34,767 nt of DNA from the NCBI RefSeq assembly GCF_900094575.1, contig NZ_FMAE01000018.1:1-34767 (forward strand), read 5' to 3'. The position numbers were made by a program, and so were the translations under genes. Shown here piece by piece: positions 1-10,038 of this stretch. The stretch is from Bradyrhizobium yuanmingense (GTDB lineage Bacteria; Pseudomonadota; Alphaproteobacteria; Rhizobiales; Xanthobacteraceae). The notes under the pieces were generated by a model that saw only the letters and a list, made by a program, of their open reading frames with translations, was not told where the DNA came from and did no database searches. How positions within the stretch are numbered: the first letter of the stretch is position 1; each line of letters opens with the position of its first letter.

Positions 1-559
1 AGTGTGCTGCAGAAGCACACGGAAAGGATGATCGAGATGATCTGAAAATCTGTGTGCACAAGCTGTGGCAGCGATGAGGGTAGGCCCCTCGGGATCGACT
101 TTCAGGAGTAGGTCCCAAATCACTTCAAGCGGCTTCGCTTAAGAGGCGCGGTCGTGAGCGTTGAAGCCAACGGTCGGGAATACCCGAACGGATAGGCGTC
201 CGAGAGACGAATGAAAATGAACCCGCCGATGAACCGTCGTAACGTGGAAATCGTCGTCAAAACCAGAGGTGTGTCGTCCCTCTGGGATGAGCCCGCCGGA
301 AGCCTGATGACCGGGCGGGCGGCGACCGGCGTTGAGGGGGCGTGAATCGGATGCAGGCGCTGCCGCGGAACTGCAGGAACCAGTCGCTCCGATGGAAAGG
401 GAGAAGCACAAGCGGAGAAGACCGCGAGGCGAGATTACCGACGCGGAGCACTGGGACGGACCGATCCGTATTAGCGACGAAGGCTCGTAATGGGGCCGGA
501 GCAAAGGGATCGGATCAGGAGGGCTGGCCACCGTCGCAACTGACAACAGGAGGACGACG

Positions 560-1813
560 GTGAACCAGCCGAGCAAACCGTTCAACATCGACAAGAGAGA
601 GGTGTACGAAGCATATCTGCAGGTGCGATCCAATGGTGGCGCAGCCGGTGTCGACGGAGTGACGATTGAGCAGTTCGAGTCCGACTTGAAGAGCAATCTC
701 TACAAGATTTGGAATCGAATGAGCTCAGGCGCCTACTTCCCGCCGCCTGTTCGCGCCGTCTCCATTCCAAAGAAGAGTGGGGGCCAAAGGATCCTCGGGG
801 TGCCCACTGTGGCAGACCGCGTGGCACAGACGGTTGTCAAACAACTAATTGAGCCGGCTCTCGACGCAATCTTTCTGGCGGATTCTTACGGCTACAGACC
901 CGGTAAATCGGCTCTCGATGCCGTAGGCGTAACGCGACAGCGGTGCTGGAAGTACGATTGGGTTCTGGAGTTCGACATCAAGGGACTGTTCGATAATATC
1001 GACCACGAGCGTCTGCTGCGGGCCGTCCGGAAACATGTGACGTGCGCATGGGCGCTGCTCTACATTGAAAGATGGCTGACAGCGCCGATGGTGCAAGAGG
1101 ATGGAACGATAATCGAGCGAAGCCGCGGTACCCCACAAGGGGGCGTGGTGAGCCCGATCCTCGCCGACCTCTTCATGCACTATGCATTTGATCTCTGGAT
1201 GGCACGGATGTTCCCCGATCTCCGGTGGTGTCGGTATGCAGATGACGGGTTGGTACATTGTCGGAATGAGATGGAGGCGCAAAGCATTCGCGAAGCGCTC
1301 CAGGCTCGGCTGGCAGAGTGCTGCCTGGAACTGCATCCTACGAAGACGAGGATCGTCTACTGCAAGGACGACCGACGCCGGGGCAAGACTGAGACGGTCA
1401 TGTTTGACTTTCTCGGTTATTGCTTCCGGCCGCGATCGGTCCTGCGGCCGCGTTCGCAGAGGATGTTCTGCGGGTTCACTCCGGCGGTCAGCAAACCAGC
1501 GCTGAATGCCATGCGAGCGACGATCCGAAGCTTGAAACTTCGCAAGCGAACCGAGGTGACTTTGGACGATATTGCCCGCGAGCTAAACCCGATGGTTAGG
1601 GGGTGGATCGCTTATTATGGGCAATATACGCGTTCGGCGCTCTATCCTTTGGCGCGCTACATCAACCAGACGTTGGCTATCTGGTTGAAGCGAAAGTACA
1701 AGCGCTTCCATCACCGCTTGGGACGCGCGCGTCTCTTCCTGGAGAAGATCGCGCGTGAGAACCGCAGGCTCTTTGTGCATTGGCAACTCGGCGATGGCGG
1801 CAAGCTTGCCTGA
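560..1813 (+). CDS. ltrA: Group II intron reverse transcriptase/maturase
   Basis: The 417-aa protein splices and mobilises the surrounding intron. Visible landmarks are the N-terminal RT0/1 region (GAAGVDG near residue 30), RT fingers with YGYRPGKSA, the FDIKGLFDNIDH block, GTPQGGVVSP, and the catalytic YADD box, followed by a maturase (X) domain with LNPMVRGWIAYYG. The protein ends soon after domain X with no H-N-H endonuclease domain, so mobility probably relies on replication-fork priming, as known for RmInt1. The start is GTG, preceded by AGGAGG 6-7 nt upstream. The reading frame is intact and all catalytic residues are present, so the enzyme may be active. The gene symbol is generic. Confidence 0.93.
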   Translation: MNQPSKPFNIDKREVYEAYLQVRSNGGAAGVDGVTIEQFESDLKSNLYKIWNRMSSGAYFPPPVRAVSIPKKSGGQRILGVPTVADRVAQTVVKQLIEPALDAIFLADSYGYRPGKSALDAVGVTRQRCWKYDWVLEFDIKGLFDNIDHERLLRAVRKHVTCAWALLYIERWLTAPMVQEDGTIIERSRGTPQGGVVSPILADLFMHYAFDLWMARMFPDLRWCRYADDGLVHCRNEMEAQSIREALQARLAECCLELHPTKTRIVYCKDDRRRGKTETVMFDFLGYCFRPRSVLRPRSQRMFCGFTPAVSKPALNAMRATIRSLKLRKRTEVTLDDIARELNPMVRGWIAYYGQYTRSALYPLARYINQTLAIWLKRKYKRFHHRLGRARLFLEKIARENRRLFVHWQLGDGGKLA

Positions 1814-1816
1814 TGG

Positions 1817-1850
1817 GAGCCGGGTGAGGCGAGAGTCTCACGCCCGGTTC
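1817..1850 (+). ncRNA. Group II intron domain V
   Basis: A 34-nt hairpin begins GAGCCGGGTGAGGCGAGAGT and ends CCCGGTTC. It has the length, the loop and the stem pairing (GAGCCGGG with CCCGGTTC) expected of the catalytic domain V. Domain VI follows at about 1858-1886, with paired arms AGGC/GCCT and GGAGG/CCTCC. Confidence 0.88.
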
Positions 1851-1889
1851 TGCGAGAGGCTGGAGGTGAAATCCCTCCGGCCTACTCAC

Positions 1890-2735
1890 CCGACAGTGCC
1901 GATCCTGGCCAAGGGCCAGACGGTTAAGGGGCACATCTGGACCTACGTTCGCGACGATCGGCCATTCGGCGGACGGGCGCCCCCGGGTGCGCTCTATTAC
2001 GCCTCGTGCGACCGACGGCAGGAGCATCCCACACGGCATCTTCAAAGCTTCTCCGGCATCCTGCAGGCCGACGCCTATAGCGGCTACAACGAACTGTATG
2101 ACGCCTCGCGCGCGCAGGGGCCGATCACGTCCGCACTCTGTTGGGCCCACGCTAGGCGCCAGTTCTTCGAGCTGGCGGACATCGCGGCCAATGCGAGGCG
2201 AGACAAGAATGCCGCAGCGATCTCGCCGATTGCCCTGGAGGCGGTCAAGCGCATCGATGCGCTGTTCAATATTGAGCGCGGCATAAATGGCCAAAGCGCC
2301 GAAGAGCGTCTGCGCATGCGCAAGGAGCAAAGCGCTCCGCCTTTAACGGCATTGGAAGCATGGCTGCGCGAGCAGCGTGCCCGGCTGTCGAACTCGTCTG
2401 CAGTTGCCAAGCCAATCGACTACATGCTGCGCCGCTGGGATCGGTTCACCCGCTTCATTGATGACGGGCGGATCTGCCTGACAAACAATGCGGCGGAGCG
2501 CGCGCTGCGCGGCTTTGCCCTCGGCCGCAAGTCATGGCTCTTCGCCGGCTCCGAACGTGGTGCCGACCGCGCCGCCACCATGGCGACGCTAATCATGACG
2601 GCAAAGCTCAATGACGTCGATCCGCAAGCCTGGCTGGCGGACGTCTTGGCCCGCATCGCCGGCACCCCGCAAGGTCGGCTCAATGAGCTGCTGCCTTGGG
2701 AATGGAAGAACAGCCCTGTTCAGTCTGCGGCCTGA
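1890..2735 (+). pseudogene. tnpC: IS66-family transposase TnpC, C-terminal part interrupted by intron
   Basis: About 280 codons encode the C-terminal part of an IS66-type DDE transposase. Recognisable blocks are VPILAKG and HIWTYVRDDRPFGG, then ADAYSGYNELY, CWAHARRQFFELAD, the LTNNAAERALRGFALGRKSWLFAGSERGA core, and KLNDVDPQAWLADVLARI near the end. The upstream half lies beyond the group II intron and outside the window. If the intron splices precisely, an intact transposase mRNA could be restored, so the gene is split rather than necessarily dead. Translation in this frame upstream of about 1890 runs into intron RNA and is not protein. The gene ends with TGA at 2733-2735. Confidence 0.85.
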
Positions 2736-2767
2736 TCGGGCCACCGCACCGCGGATCATCCCGCGGC

Positions 2768-2784
2768 CCCCACCGGACGGTTAC
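2768..2784 (+). repeat. Probable right terminal inverted repeat of the IS66 element
   Basis: The sequence ccccaccggacggttac lies 33 bp after the transposase stop. Its reverse complement begins GTAACCGTCCGGTGG, close to the GTAAGCG-type ends of IS66 elements known from rhizobia. The left end is not in the window, so the match cannot be confirmed internally. Confidence 0.5.
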
Positions 2785-3743
2785 GTTCTTAGGTCTGGAA
2801 TGGGCGCAACAAGACCAGCCCAGCGGCTTGGGTCCGGGCATGTTCGCGCGCTTGGTGCCTCGATCAGCACTAAGCTGACGGTCATCTGGAGCACCATGCT
2901 CTCACAAGGCGTTGGAGCCAACTATAAAACACCGCCATACCCCAGCAGAGGAATGGCTAGGATTAGGGTGCCTTTGAGCTCGACGGCACGCGGGCGCTGG
3001 TCAGGGACTTGGCGGGAAGACGTCAGACCCGAACCGTAGCAGTCTCGTCATCGACCGGTAGGTACCGCAAAGCCAGCTACGGGCTTGATGTCGGCTTGCG
3101 CTATTTAGCGCGCGCAGCTGGTCGAACTGCGACGTCTCGCCGTTGAGGGTCCACAATCGGCGCGTTCGTAAGACATCAATGTGACGCAGGAGCGGACGCT
3201 AGAGCTAAGGCGGCTTCCGGAGATGGCAAAAATTCTGATGGACGGTTGCGGAGCCGACGTGCTCGGCAGCCCCACTGTCGCGTTCAGGTCGTCCGGTTGT
3301 AACCAAAGCACCGCAGCTCGGATGGGGCCCGGCTGCGCGCCACGATCAAGGCAGCAGCCTGCCAAGTCCGCGGTGAGGCTCGCCGGTCGGCCTTTTCCCG
3401 CGCGCTTCGCAATAAGATCGATCTCCTCGCGATCAGCAAATTCGCTAAAAGAACGAGAAACAGCTGGCCGGTCCGACGGCTGCGGGCTCGGCAAGCCCAT
3501 TTATATCAAGACTAAAGGGCACCTGCTGCCGAGTGGTTGCGAAATCGAGATCTTTTCTCCCCTCGCAAAATCGATTGCGAGTATAACGTGCGTGCCCATT
3601 TGCTGGCCTCGAGTGTCGCTGCACCTGTCGCCGATGCGTACGCATTGGTGCCCGACATCCTGAGCCACATCGGCCAGTAGCCTATTCGTCTTTTGGAGGG
3701 TAGAGAACTGCCCGGAACACTATTCGGATCGATCTCATGTAGA
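2785..3743. other. Gene-free stretch between IS66 and modC remnant
   Basis: About 960 bases contain only open frames without recognisable protein motifs, good ribosome binding sites or consistent strand bias. The sequence probably represents decayed DNA. A weak plus-strand run (LVELRRLAVEG near 3117) looks protein-like but is interrupted by stops and was not identified. Confidence 0.5.
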
Positions 3744-4942
3744 TTATCGATCACGGCCGGGATCTTGTTGGTGTTTTTCTCGCATCGGGCATAGCTGTCG
3801 AAGGTGCTCCTGCGAATGTGGTAGGCGTTGCAAGCAACCGCTCGGCAGCCCGAGCGGAACGGCGCGCGCGACCTCCGCGAATACTTGCCCTCCATTGCTA
3901 AGCCGTAGCGCATCAAAGGAGCGGCGTGTGACGCGCGCCAAAAGCGGCACGCCAGATCGGCCGGCTTCAAGGGTCAGAACCAAGGTGACCTCAGCCTCGC
4001 CGTGCGGCAGAGAGGCTTTTCTGCGTGCTGGAAAAACATTGAGGATAGAGCTTGCGCGCCGAGGTTCGCGCGCAATGCTGACGTCGTCGGCAGCGATGCG
4101 CAGCCGCAGCTGCGCGCCCGGTGTAAGCGGCACTCCAGGTATCAGAAAGCGCACAGCTTTGAGGCGGAGCATGATCAGCCCATAGCGCCCGTCATACCCG
4201 CCGACCGTAGTATCAAGACAGACTGCCGCTTCGCCCCGCCTGGCAAGCGCCGCATCGCTCTGAATGACATTGAGCGGACCGGCCGTAGTCACGGCGCCAC
4301 CCTTCATCATCACGAGATAATCGGCAAAACGCTCGATATCAGCGATGTCATGGCCGAAGTAAATCATCGGCAATGGAAGCGTTTGCCGCATGCGCTCGAG
4401 AAAGGGCAGGATCTCGCATTTGGCGGAGCGGTCGAGCCCAATGAGTGGATCGTCCAGCAAGAGTAGCCGAGGCTGGCCCAACAGCGCACGGCCAAGGGCG
4501 AGTCGCTGTCGCTCCGCTCCGGAAAGATCTGATGGCAAACGCTCGAGCAGTGGCGCCAAGGCGAGCAATTCGACCACACCATCAAAATCGATCAGTGCCT
4601 GTTCCGATTTGGACGCGTTGTATAAAACGGTGTGTCGTACAGACAAATGAGAAGAGAGAATCGGTAGGCGAAATACAAATGCGACGTGACGAAGATGAGT
4701 CGGTCGAAACGTAGTCTCATCCTGCCAAATCTCCCCATCAATCGCACAGAATCCATTCGGCAGGCGCTGGACGCCAGCGATGCAGCGCGCGAGTGTAGTT
4801 TTGCCGCACCCGGGCGGACCAAGAATCGCCGTGACGCCTTTGGCTGTACGCTGAATTGCGTATCTAGCAAAATGCTTCCGAGAGAGCCGTTGAAGGCAAC
4901 TTCGATATAGCCCTTTTTGGCTTCTCTGATGAACCTTAGCAT
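3744..4942 (-). pseudogene. modC: Molybdate ABC transporter ATPase ModC, frameshifted
   Basis: The gene would encode the ATP-binding subunit that powers molybdate uptake. The N-terminus (ATG at 4942) reads EVAFNGSLGS...DTQFSVQ, then loses frame. In the next frame, from 4838 downward, the sequence reads GVTAILGPPGCGKTTLARCI, a perfect Walker A. This frame runs on through LSGAERQRLALGRALLGQP (signature), LLLLDDP (Walker B) and GHD (switch His), to a C-terminal molybdate-binding-like domain (VSIAREPRRASSILNVFPA). A single base is missing between CCAAAG and GCGTC near 4837-4840. The last roughly 30 codons also diverge from the normal ModC end. A modA remnant lies upstream and modB is absent. It is a pseudogene unless the frameshift is a sequencing error. 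Confidence 0.85.
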
Positions 4943-5124
4943 GTGCTGTATCTTCTCAGCTAAGTCAGGAGGCCAATGGCTGCAGTGGAGCTGATCGCCA
5001 TGCTTCCAACGATCCACTCTATCCCGCGGCAGCACGGGCTTTTCTGCTCGCGTGAGGGCCTAGGGTAGGGGGCGGACTGCAGATTGGTATCAAGACCGGA
5101 GTCTTGTTGAGCAGCTCCGCGCCG

Positions 5125-5442
5125 CTAGGATTGTGGCAATCGGACGTTGCTCGCTGCACTTGCCATTGAGAGGTAAGCGCCCTTCCAGCAGCGCAAGGTT
5201 GTCAGTCTGCTTGGCGGGCCGAGCGCATGTTCGAATAGCGCGGCTTGAGAGGCTTGGCGGTAAAGCTGTCCGATCACGCCAGAGCCGAATACTGGCTCGG
5301 GGCCAGAACTCGGCATTACGGATCCCACAGCTTCGCGAGCCGATTCGAAGTTTGCGTCCGTCGCCACAATGGTGGCCTTTGCACTCTCAGGTGCGAGTAG
5401 CATCAAAGCTAGATCGATCATGATGAATCGAATTAACTTCAT
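5125..5442 (-). pseudogene. modA: Molybdate-binding protein ModA remnant
   Basis: A 105-codon frame starts MKLIRFIMIDLALMLLAPES, resembling a signal peptide, and continues with IVATDANFESAREAV and GSGVIGQLYRQASQAALFE. These blocks match the start of periplasmic molybdate-binding proteins (VAANF, then FGSTGQLYAQI and GAPFEVF). Similarity then stops, and the rest of the protein (normally about 250 aa) is missing or shifted. It lies in the same orientation and order as expected for modABC. Only about 180 bp separate it from modC, so modB has been deleted. It is non-functional as read. Confidence 0.7.
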
Positions 5443-6102
5443 TGGAATCCCGGCTCCGCCGCGACCGCTTCCTTCGCGGCAGCTTTATCCTTACCCAGCA
5501 ATCGGCGTGCCGTTTTAAGGAATACCTGGCCGGCTAGTGGCAAGGGAGGCTTTGCATCGGTCTCCACCCTGCGTCCTAAATCGCCGCATTGTAGGACCTT
5601 GGACGTTCGCGTCGCCAACCGCACATGCAGGAGCTATGAGATGGCACCTGAGGGTGAAACCATGCCTCTCGCATTGGAGACGGTGCTTCGGCGAATGTGC
5701 GGCCGTAAAACGCGTCAGTGATACACAAGTCGCTGCCTCCGGCTGGCGCACCTTCCGATCTGCGCGAAGGAGAAGGTTGGCAGCCTCTCTTCGAAAAAGC
5801 GCTGATATGAGATGATATGCGCTGTCCGCGCGCTCAAAGTGCTTGAATCGCCCGTAACGTCAGGATGTAGGCATTGCGAAGCAAAACGCCATATTGGGAG
5901 CCAACATCGGCACACAAGCGCTAAACGGCCGGATCTCTGTTTGATCCCGGTCCTCGCAATGCGTGTTGCGCCTAGCGGGACGATGATTCGGGGCGCCGTT
6001 ATCATTGCGGCGCTCGGAACAGTGAGCCAGTGGCTGCCGAAGCGCTCGAATCCGGTAAACAGATCAGCCTCGCGGGGCAAAGAAAAACAGTTGAGAGGTT
6101 TG
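5443..6102. other. Gene-free stretch upstream of modA remnant
   Basis: About 660 bases hold overlapping short frames on both strands, none with recognisable motifs or a convincing ribosome binding site. The region would contain the modA promoter. I could not see a clear -24/-12 or -35/-10 element. Confidence 0.45.
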
Positions 6103-6441
6103 GTGAATCAAGAGCGACGAATGGGCTGGACCTGCAATGCGCATCGCTATTCGGCCGTCCTCGCTGCGATCGCGATCGCAGCGACGTGGTGCACAGGATA
6201 TGCTCGCGCGCGAGATCGTCGGGCCGAGGAAGTCTTGGTGTCGTGCAAACCAGACGTGATCCGCTTCTGTGACCGCTTTACAGGCCGTAACGATGCTGAT
6301 GTGGCCATGTTTTGTCTTACGGAAAACTTCAAAAACTTACGCCGCGAATGCCGACGCATGATGCCTACCGCCGCCGCGGACAAAAGCGACCGGTCGAGAC
6401 AATCTCTCAACAGGCGTCCAGTAGGCCTTCATCCAGAGTGA
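6103..6441 (+). CDS. Small exported Cys-rich protein
   Basis: This 112-aa protein starts at GTG 6103, with GAGAGG four bases upstream; ATG 6121 is an alternative. Residues from about 15 to 35 (YSAVLAAIAIAATWCTGYARA) form a signal peptide. The mature part carries spaced cysteines in the pattern CKPDVIRFC, then MFCLTENFKNLRREC, which resembles the short Cys-rich repeat proteins common in Bradyrhizobium and other Rhizobiales. Two disulfides in the periplasm are a reasonable inference. The function is unknown. No partner genes are adjacent, as the flanks are decayed. Confidence 0.6.
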   Translation: MNQERRMGWTCNAHRYSAVLAAIAIAATWCTGYARARDRRAEEVLVSCKPDVIRFCDRFTGRNDADVAMFCLTENFKNLRRECRRMMPTAAADKSDRSRQSLNRRPVGLHPE

Positions 6442-6581
6442 GGCACGGCAGTTGCGAACTCGAACGATAGTGAGGTGTTCAGCCTGACCGGGCCCGGGGT
6501 TTGACCAGCTTGGTGGCTGCAAGTTGATCGGACTGAAGGATCAGCCTGCCTCGCGCAGCTCAACTATCTGAGGACTGATCC

Positions 6582-6857
6582 GTGGATCGATTGGCAGCAG
6601 TTGCGCTTCAAACAGCGCTGCAGCCATACGGCGACTTCGAGGCTTACGTGACGTTGCTATGGGTTCGCTGTAACGGGTCCGAACGACAACTGCGTAAGCT
6701 GAGGAGGGAATGGCCTGACATATGCAGGAATTCCGTACTGCTCACCAATCTATACCGTTATGGTCGGCGACTAGGCGTTTTTTGGGCAGGTAAGCTAAGC
6801 GGTAGTGACGGGCAGACGATTCGCCGGAATATTAGCGTTGGAGTTGGTTTCCTTTAG
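6582..6857 (+). CDS. Hypothetical small protein
   Basis: A 91-aa frame begins with GTG preceded by GAGGA 7-8 nt upstream. The sequence (YGDFEAYVTLLWVRCNGSERQ at the start, basic in the middle) matches no family I recognise. It has no signal peptide or clear membrane segment. It lies in a region of decay, so it may be a fragment or spurious. Confidence 0.3.
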   Translation: MDRLAAVALQTALQPYGDFEAYVTLLWVRCNGSERQLRKLRREWPDICRNSVLLTNLYRYGRRLGVFWAGKLSGSDGQTIRRNISVGVGFL

Positions 6858-6932
6858 ATTCTCAGCTTGGAACTACCTTGGGCTGGACTGCCGGGCTCAA
6901 GGTAATAGAGTGCGCTAGGAAAACATCTTTTG

Positions 6933-7232
6933 TTAGCCGCTGATCGACTTCTCGAGGCAACCGCTTGATGCCATTGCGGCGTTTTCGATGGGCGCTCCAG
7001 GGGAGTCGCTTCGCCCGAACGTGGTACTCTTGAAAGAATACACTTCAGAGCTCAGGGCTAAAGGGAAGGCCGTCGATACGAGTCGTTCAAAGGCAGAAAG
7101 CTGTTCATGCAGACGCTTCTCCACGGCCTCCCGCTCCGCGCCAAGCAGACCAGTGCCAAGTAATCGACGGCAGCGCCAGATTTCGTTTCGCAACCATCTG
7201 ATCTCACTTAATGTATCATCAATCGAAGTCAT
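6933..7232 (-). CDS. Hypothetical protein with helical N-terminal half
   Basis: From ATG 7232 (MTSIDDTLSEIRWLRNEIWR) the 99-aa product is rich in charged and leucine residues up to about residue 50, consistent with a helical or coiled-coil segment. The remainder is low in pattern. I do not recognise the family. Its amphipathic regularity makes it more credible than neighbouring frames. No operon partner is visible. Confidence 0.4.
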   Translation of the reverse strand: MTSIDDTLSEIRWLRNEIWRCRRLLGTGLLGAEREAVEKRLHEQLSAFERLVSTAFPLALSSEVYSFKSTTFGRSDSPGAPIENAAMASSGCLEKSISG

Positions 7233-8204
7233 CACTGATATTCGTCCCTGGAGTATCAAGCATGGCGATCGTCTGAGCGGCCGTTGCTTGGCTCCGCATT
7301 TCTGCCGAATAGTTGAGCTGAGGACTTACGACTTTCCGCCCGTTGTCCCCGAGCAAGATGTGTGCAACTCTTACCAATCAATATCACCCGACACCGCGCG
7401 TGTGACGACTAATCGCGGCGGATTTTCGCGATTTCACGGCGCCCCGATCGTGTGTCCTGCATAATTTCAGCGCTCCACAAGCTTGGTTGGCCGACGAGCA
7501 GTTAAGTAGATCCGGCGTGCTATAGGCATTCACAATCGCTTACCCGATAACTAATCCATGGGCGAGGTGGAGCTTATCCACAACATGGGAAAGCCATGAG
7601 AACGAATTGTGAGGAACGCAAACCAGCCTGAGTGCGATCCACGGCACGCGCCAGCCAATCAAGAAGCGAACGCGGTTGCGATCTTGGTAATACAAGGTAA
7701 AATGTCGATGGACGCAGTGTCGAGCCAATTGAGCATTCCACAGACGGTCATTGCCATCGACATCGGCTGTGCACGCCTCAGAAGAGCGATTGAATAGCTT
7801 GAATCCCACGCTGCGCCAGGTTTTAGCGTTGTTGATGCGCCACAGATAAAGGTTGGCAGGCGTTGACGTCCCATCGCAAGTGGAGATCACGGCGACGACC
7901 TGTTGATTTCCAGTTTTCTTGCCTGCGGGCGATGGCCAGGAAGGCCATTTCGATGGTCGGCACGGGGCGCCTGGCCGGCATCGTCAAGTACAACTTGACG
8001 GTTGGAGCCGCGAGATAGCGTGGATGATGGAATGATGCGGGCAATAGGATGTGTCTGACCCAGCCTAGCCACCCCTTAGCTGGTGCAGGGAAAACGCGCT
8101 GGGTGAACAGCCAGCTCGCGAGCAAAGTACTCCAGCAGACGGTTCATCTATCCAGAGGCGGCGACAGGCAGCACTGATAGCGGCACGAGCGCTGCGGCGA
8201 CAGC
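7233..8204. other. Decayed stretch without a supported gene
   Basis: Nearly 1 kb has only fragmentary frames. The minus-strand frame at 7540-7890 (with NLYLWRINNAKTWRSVGF) and the one at 7823-8125 look weakly protein-like and may be pieces of one broken gene, but I could not assign a family or a start. Confidence 0.4.
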
Positions 8205-9769
8205 TTGGGAGGTCTCATGTCCGTTCAGACCAGCCTCGCGAGGGCGCTAGGCGAAAGCGATCGCGCCAGCGACATCGTTGAATTCTCAACGGTGGTGGTC
8301 ACGCGCGACAAGCAACTGCGCAACGTGGACCATTCGATGTTCCAGCAAAAGGCGGAGGCTGAGTTTCGATCTAAAGTTCTGCCGAGTTTCGAGGAAATCC
8401 GCGCCGGAGGGTCGTGGTGTTAGGCTGTCTGCGGCCATTCTGACCGGGATGCGCCGCCTGAATGTCGACAACAATAAGCTGGCAAGCCTCCCCGACGCCT
8501 TCAAAAACGGTTCAGGAGTTGGACGCGCGCGGTAACCGCCTGACCCACCTGCCCCGGCTTCCGGCCGGGCTCCAGCGTCTGAACGTCGAGTACAATCAGT
8601 TGGCGGACCTGCCCGAGCCTCTCCCGGCCGAGTTCGAATGGCTCAGCGCCAGCCACAACCGGCTGACCAGCCTGCCTGAGGCCGTCTCGCACCAGCTGCT
8701 ATGGTTCGGTGCCAGCAACAATCTGCTGACCAGCGTGCGCGAGACCCTGCTGACGCACCTAGGCCGTGAGTCGAGCGTTAATCTGGAGAATAATCCGCTC
8801 GCCGATTGGGTGCAGGCCGGCCAGGCAACAGCGATGCCGGACACTATGCCGGCCCTCAGGTTTTCTTCTCGATCACCGCTGGAGCGGTGGAAGTTCAGCC
8901 GCGGCCGCTACAAGAGGTCGCCGCGGACTGGCTCGAGGGCGAGCCCACGGCAATGGCCACTTGGCAGCACTTCGCCCATGAGGCGGGGGCCGCGGACTAT
9001 GCACCGCTTCCTCGATGGGCTCCGGGGCACCGTGAACTAACATCATGAGGCGTTCCGCCAGGCGGTCGCCGAAGATCTGCGGCAGGCAGCCTTCAGGCCG
9101 CATTTGCGCGAGCAGTATTTCGAGATGGCTTCGGGAGCGAACGCGAGCTGCGAAGATCGCATTACTTTGGTCTGGAACGGCATGCGGACTGCACGCCTGA
9201 ACGCTGATATCGAGGACGGCGTCTATGACGGGCGACTGGGCGAACTGCTCCAGAACGGCCGCGTCATGTTTCGCTCGGAACGCTTGAGGGGATCGCGCGC
9301 GAGAGGGCAATTCACTTCGTCGTGCCGATCCCGACGCAGATGTCGATGAGATCGAGGTCTACTTACCTACCAGACCCGGCTGCGCGACGCGCTGGAGCTG
9401 CGGCACACCGCTCCCGACATGCGCTTCATGAACGTCTCTCACGTGACCGAGGGCGATGTGGCCAGGGCCGAGGCATCGGTGCGGGAGCAGGAAGCGGCGG
9501 AATTTCCGGACTATTTGGCAGCGTGCTGGCAACCAGGAACGCGTGGTGAGGCGCATCGCACCCCAAGACTATGCTGAAATGCAGGAGCGGCTCGTCGAGG
9601 CGATGAGCGTACAGTTTGAAACCCGCTTGAGCAACTGGCCGAGCATGGTCTAACAGGCGACGCCGATGCCGAGCGGGTCCTCGGCGCCCACACACGAGAC
9701 GAGATCGCCGGCGAGATCAAAGGCGCGGTCATGCATCAGGTGCTCGGAGAATTCGACCTGAAGCTATGA
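8205..9769 (+). pseudogene. nopM: NopM-like IpaH-type E3 ubiquitin ligase effector, multiply broken
   Basis: Intact homologues are type III effectors that ubiquitinate host proteins, with leucine-rich repeats followed by a NEL ligase domain. Here the LRR array is plain: MRRLNVDNNKLASLP, then LDARGNRLTHLP, LNVEYNQLADLP, LSASHNRLTSLP and FGASNNLLTSV. The NEL domain follows, with QPRPLQEVAADWLEG, FLDGLRGTVN, the catalytic Cys block ASCEDRITLVWNGM near 9150, then DALELRH, ASVREQEAAEFPDYL, RRIAPQDYAEMQERLVEAM and GEIKGAVMHQVLGE. The blocks fall in different frames (shifts near 8510, 8850, 8990, 9280, 9365, 9540 and 9640), and an in-frame TAA at 9038-9040 follows RGTVN. No tts box was seen upstream. 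It is a dead gene whose ancestry is clear. Confidence 0.85.
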
Positions 9770-10038
9770 GCGGCTCCCGAAGGAAGACCTCTTCGATCCG
9801 CCTAGCCGCTCACCAGCCAAGGCTGCTATCGTTTCTTGGACAGGCCGCCTGCATCAGCGATTGGCGAATGATCTGCCGTCAATTGCCCTCGCGCTGCCCG
9901 TGCGCACGATCGTAAGGTGGAGATCCAAGCGAACAGTCGTATACCGCAATTCATGCGTTCGCGTTGCGAACGCCATTGAAGTCAGCGGTCAACGACCACT
10001 CATAGGCCGGACGAATAGATGCGGATCAGAGCGAACTT

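Larger units (their letters stand above)
2..1890 (+). mobile_element. Group II intron with internal maturase gene
   Basis: This is a self-splicing retroelement that carries its own reverse transcriptase. A GTGTG motif at 2-6 fits the GUGYG 5' end of group II introns, about 550 nt of non-coding RNA precedes the maturase gene, and a 34-nt domain V hairpin followed by domain VI closes the element. The total of about 1.9 kb and the maturase lacking an endonuclease domain resemble the RmInt1-like class D introns. IS66 transposase coding sequence resumes directly after domain VI, so the intron is inserted inside an insertion sequence. The 3' boundary is uncertain by about 10 nt (1885-1897), and the 5' exon lies outside the window. 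Confidence 0.8.

Noticed and set aside
139..696. 185-codon minus-strand frame over the intron 5' region
   Set aside because: The region is structured intron RNA and the start of the maturase gene; the frame has no motif.
7540..8125. Possible transposase or effector fragments on the minus strand
   Set aside because: Some runs look protein-like, but no family, start or catalytic motif could be identified.
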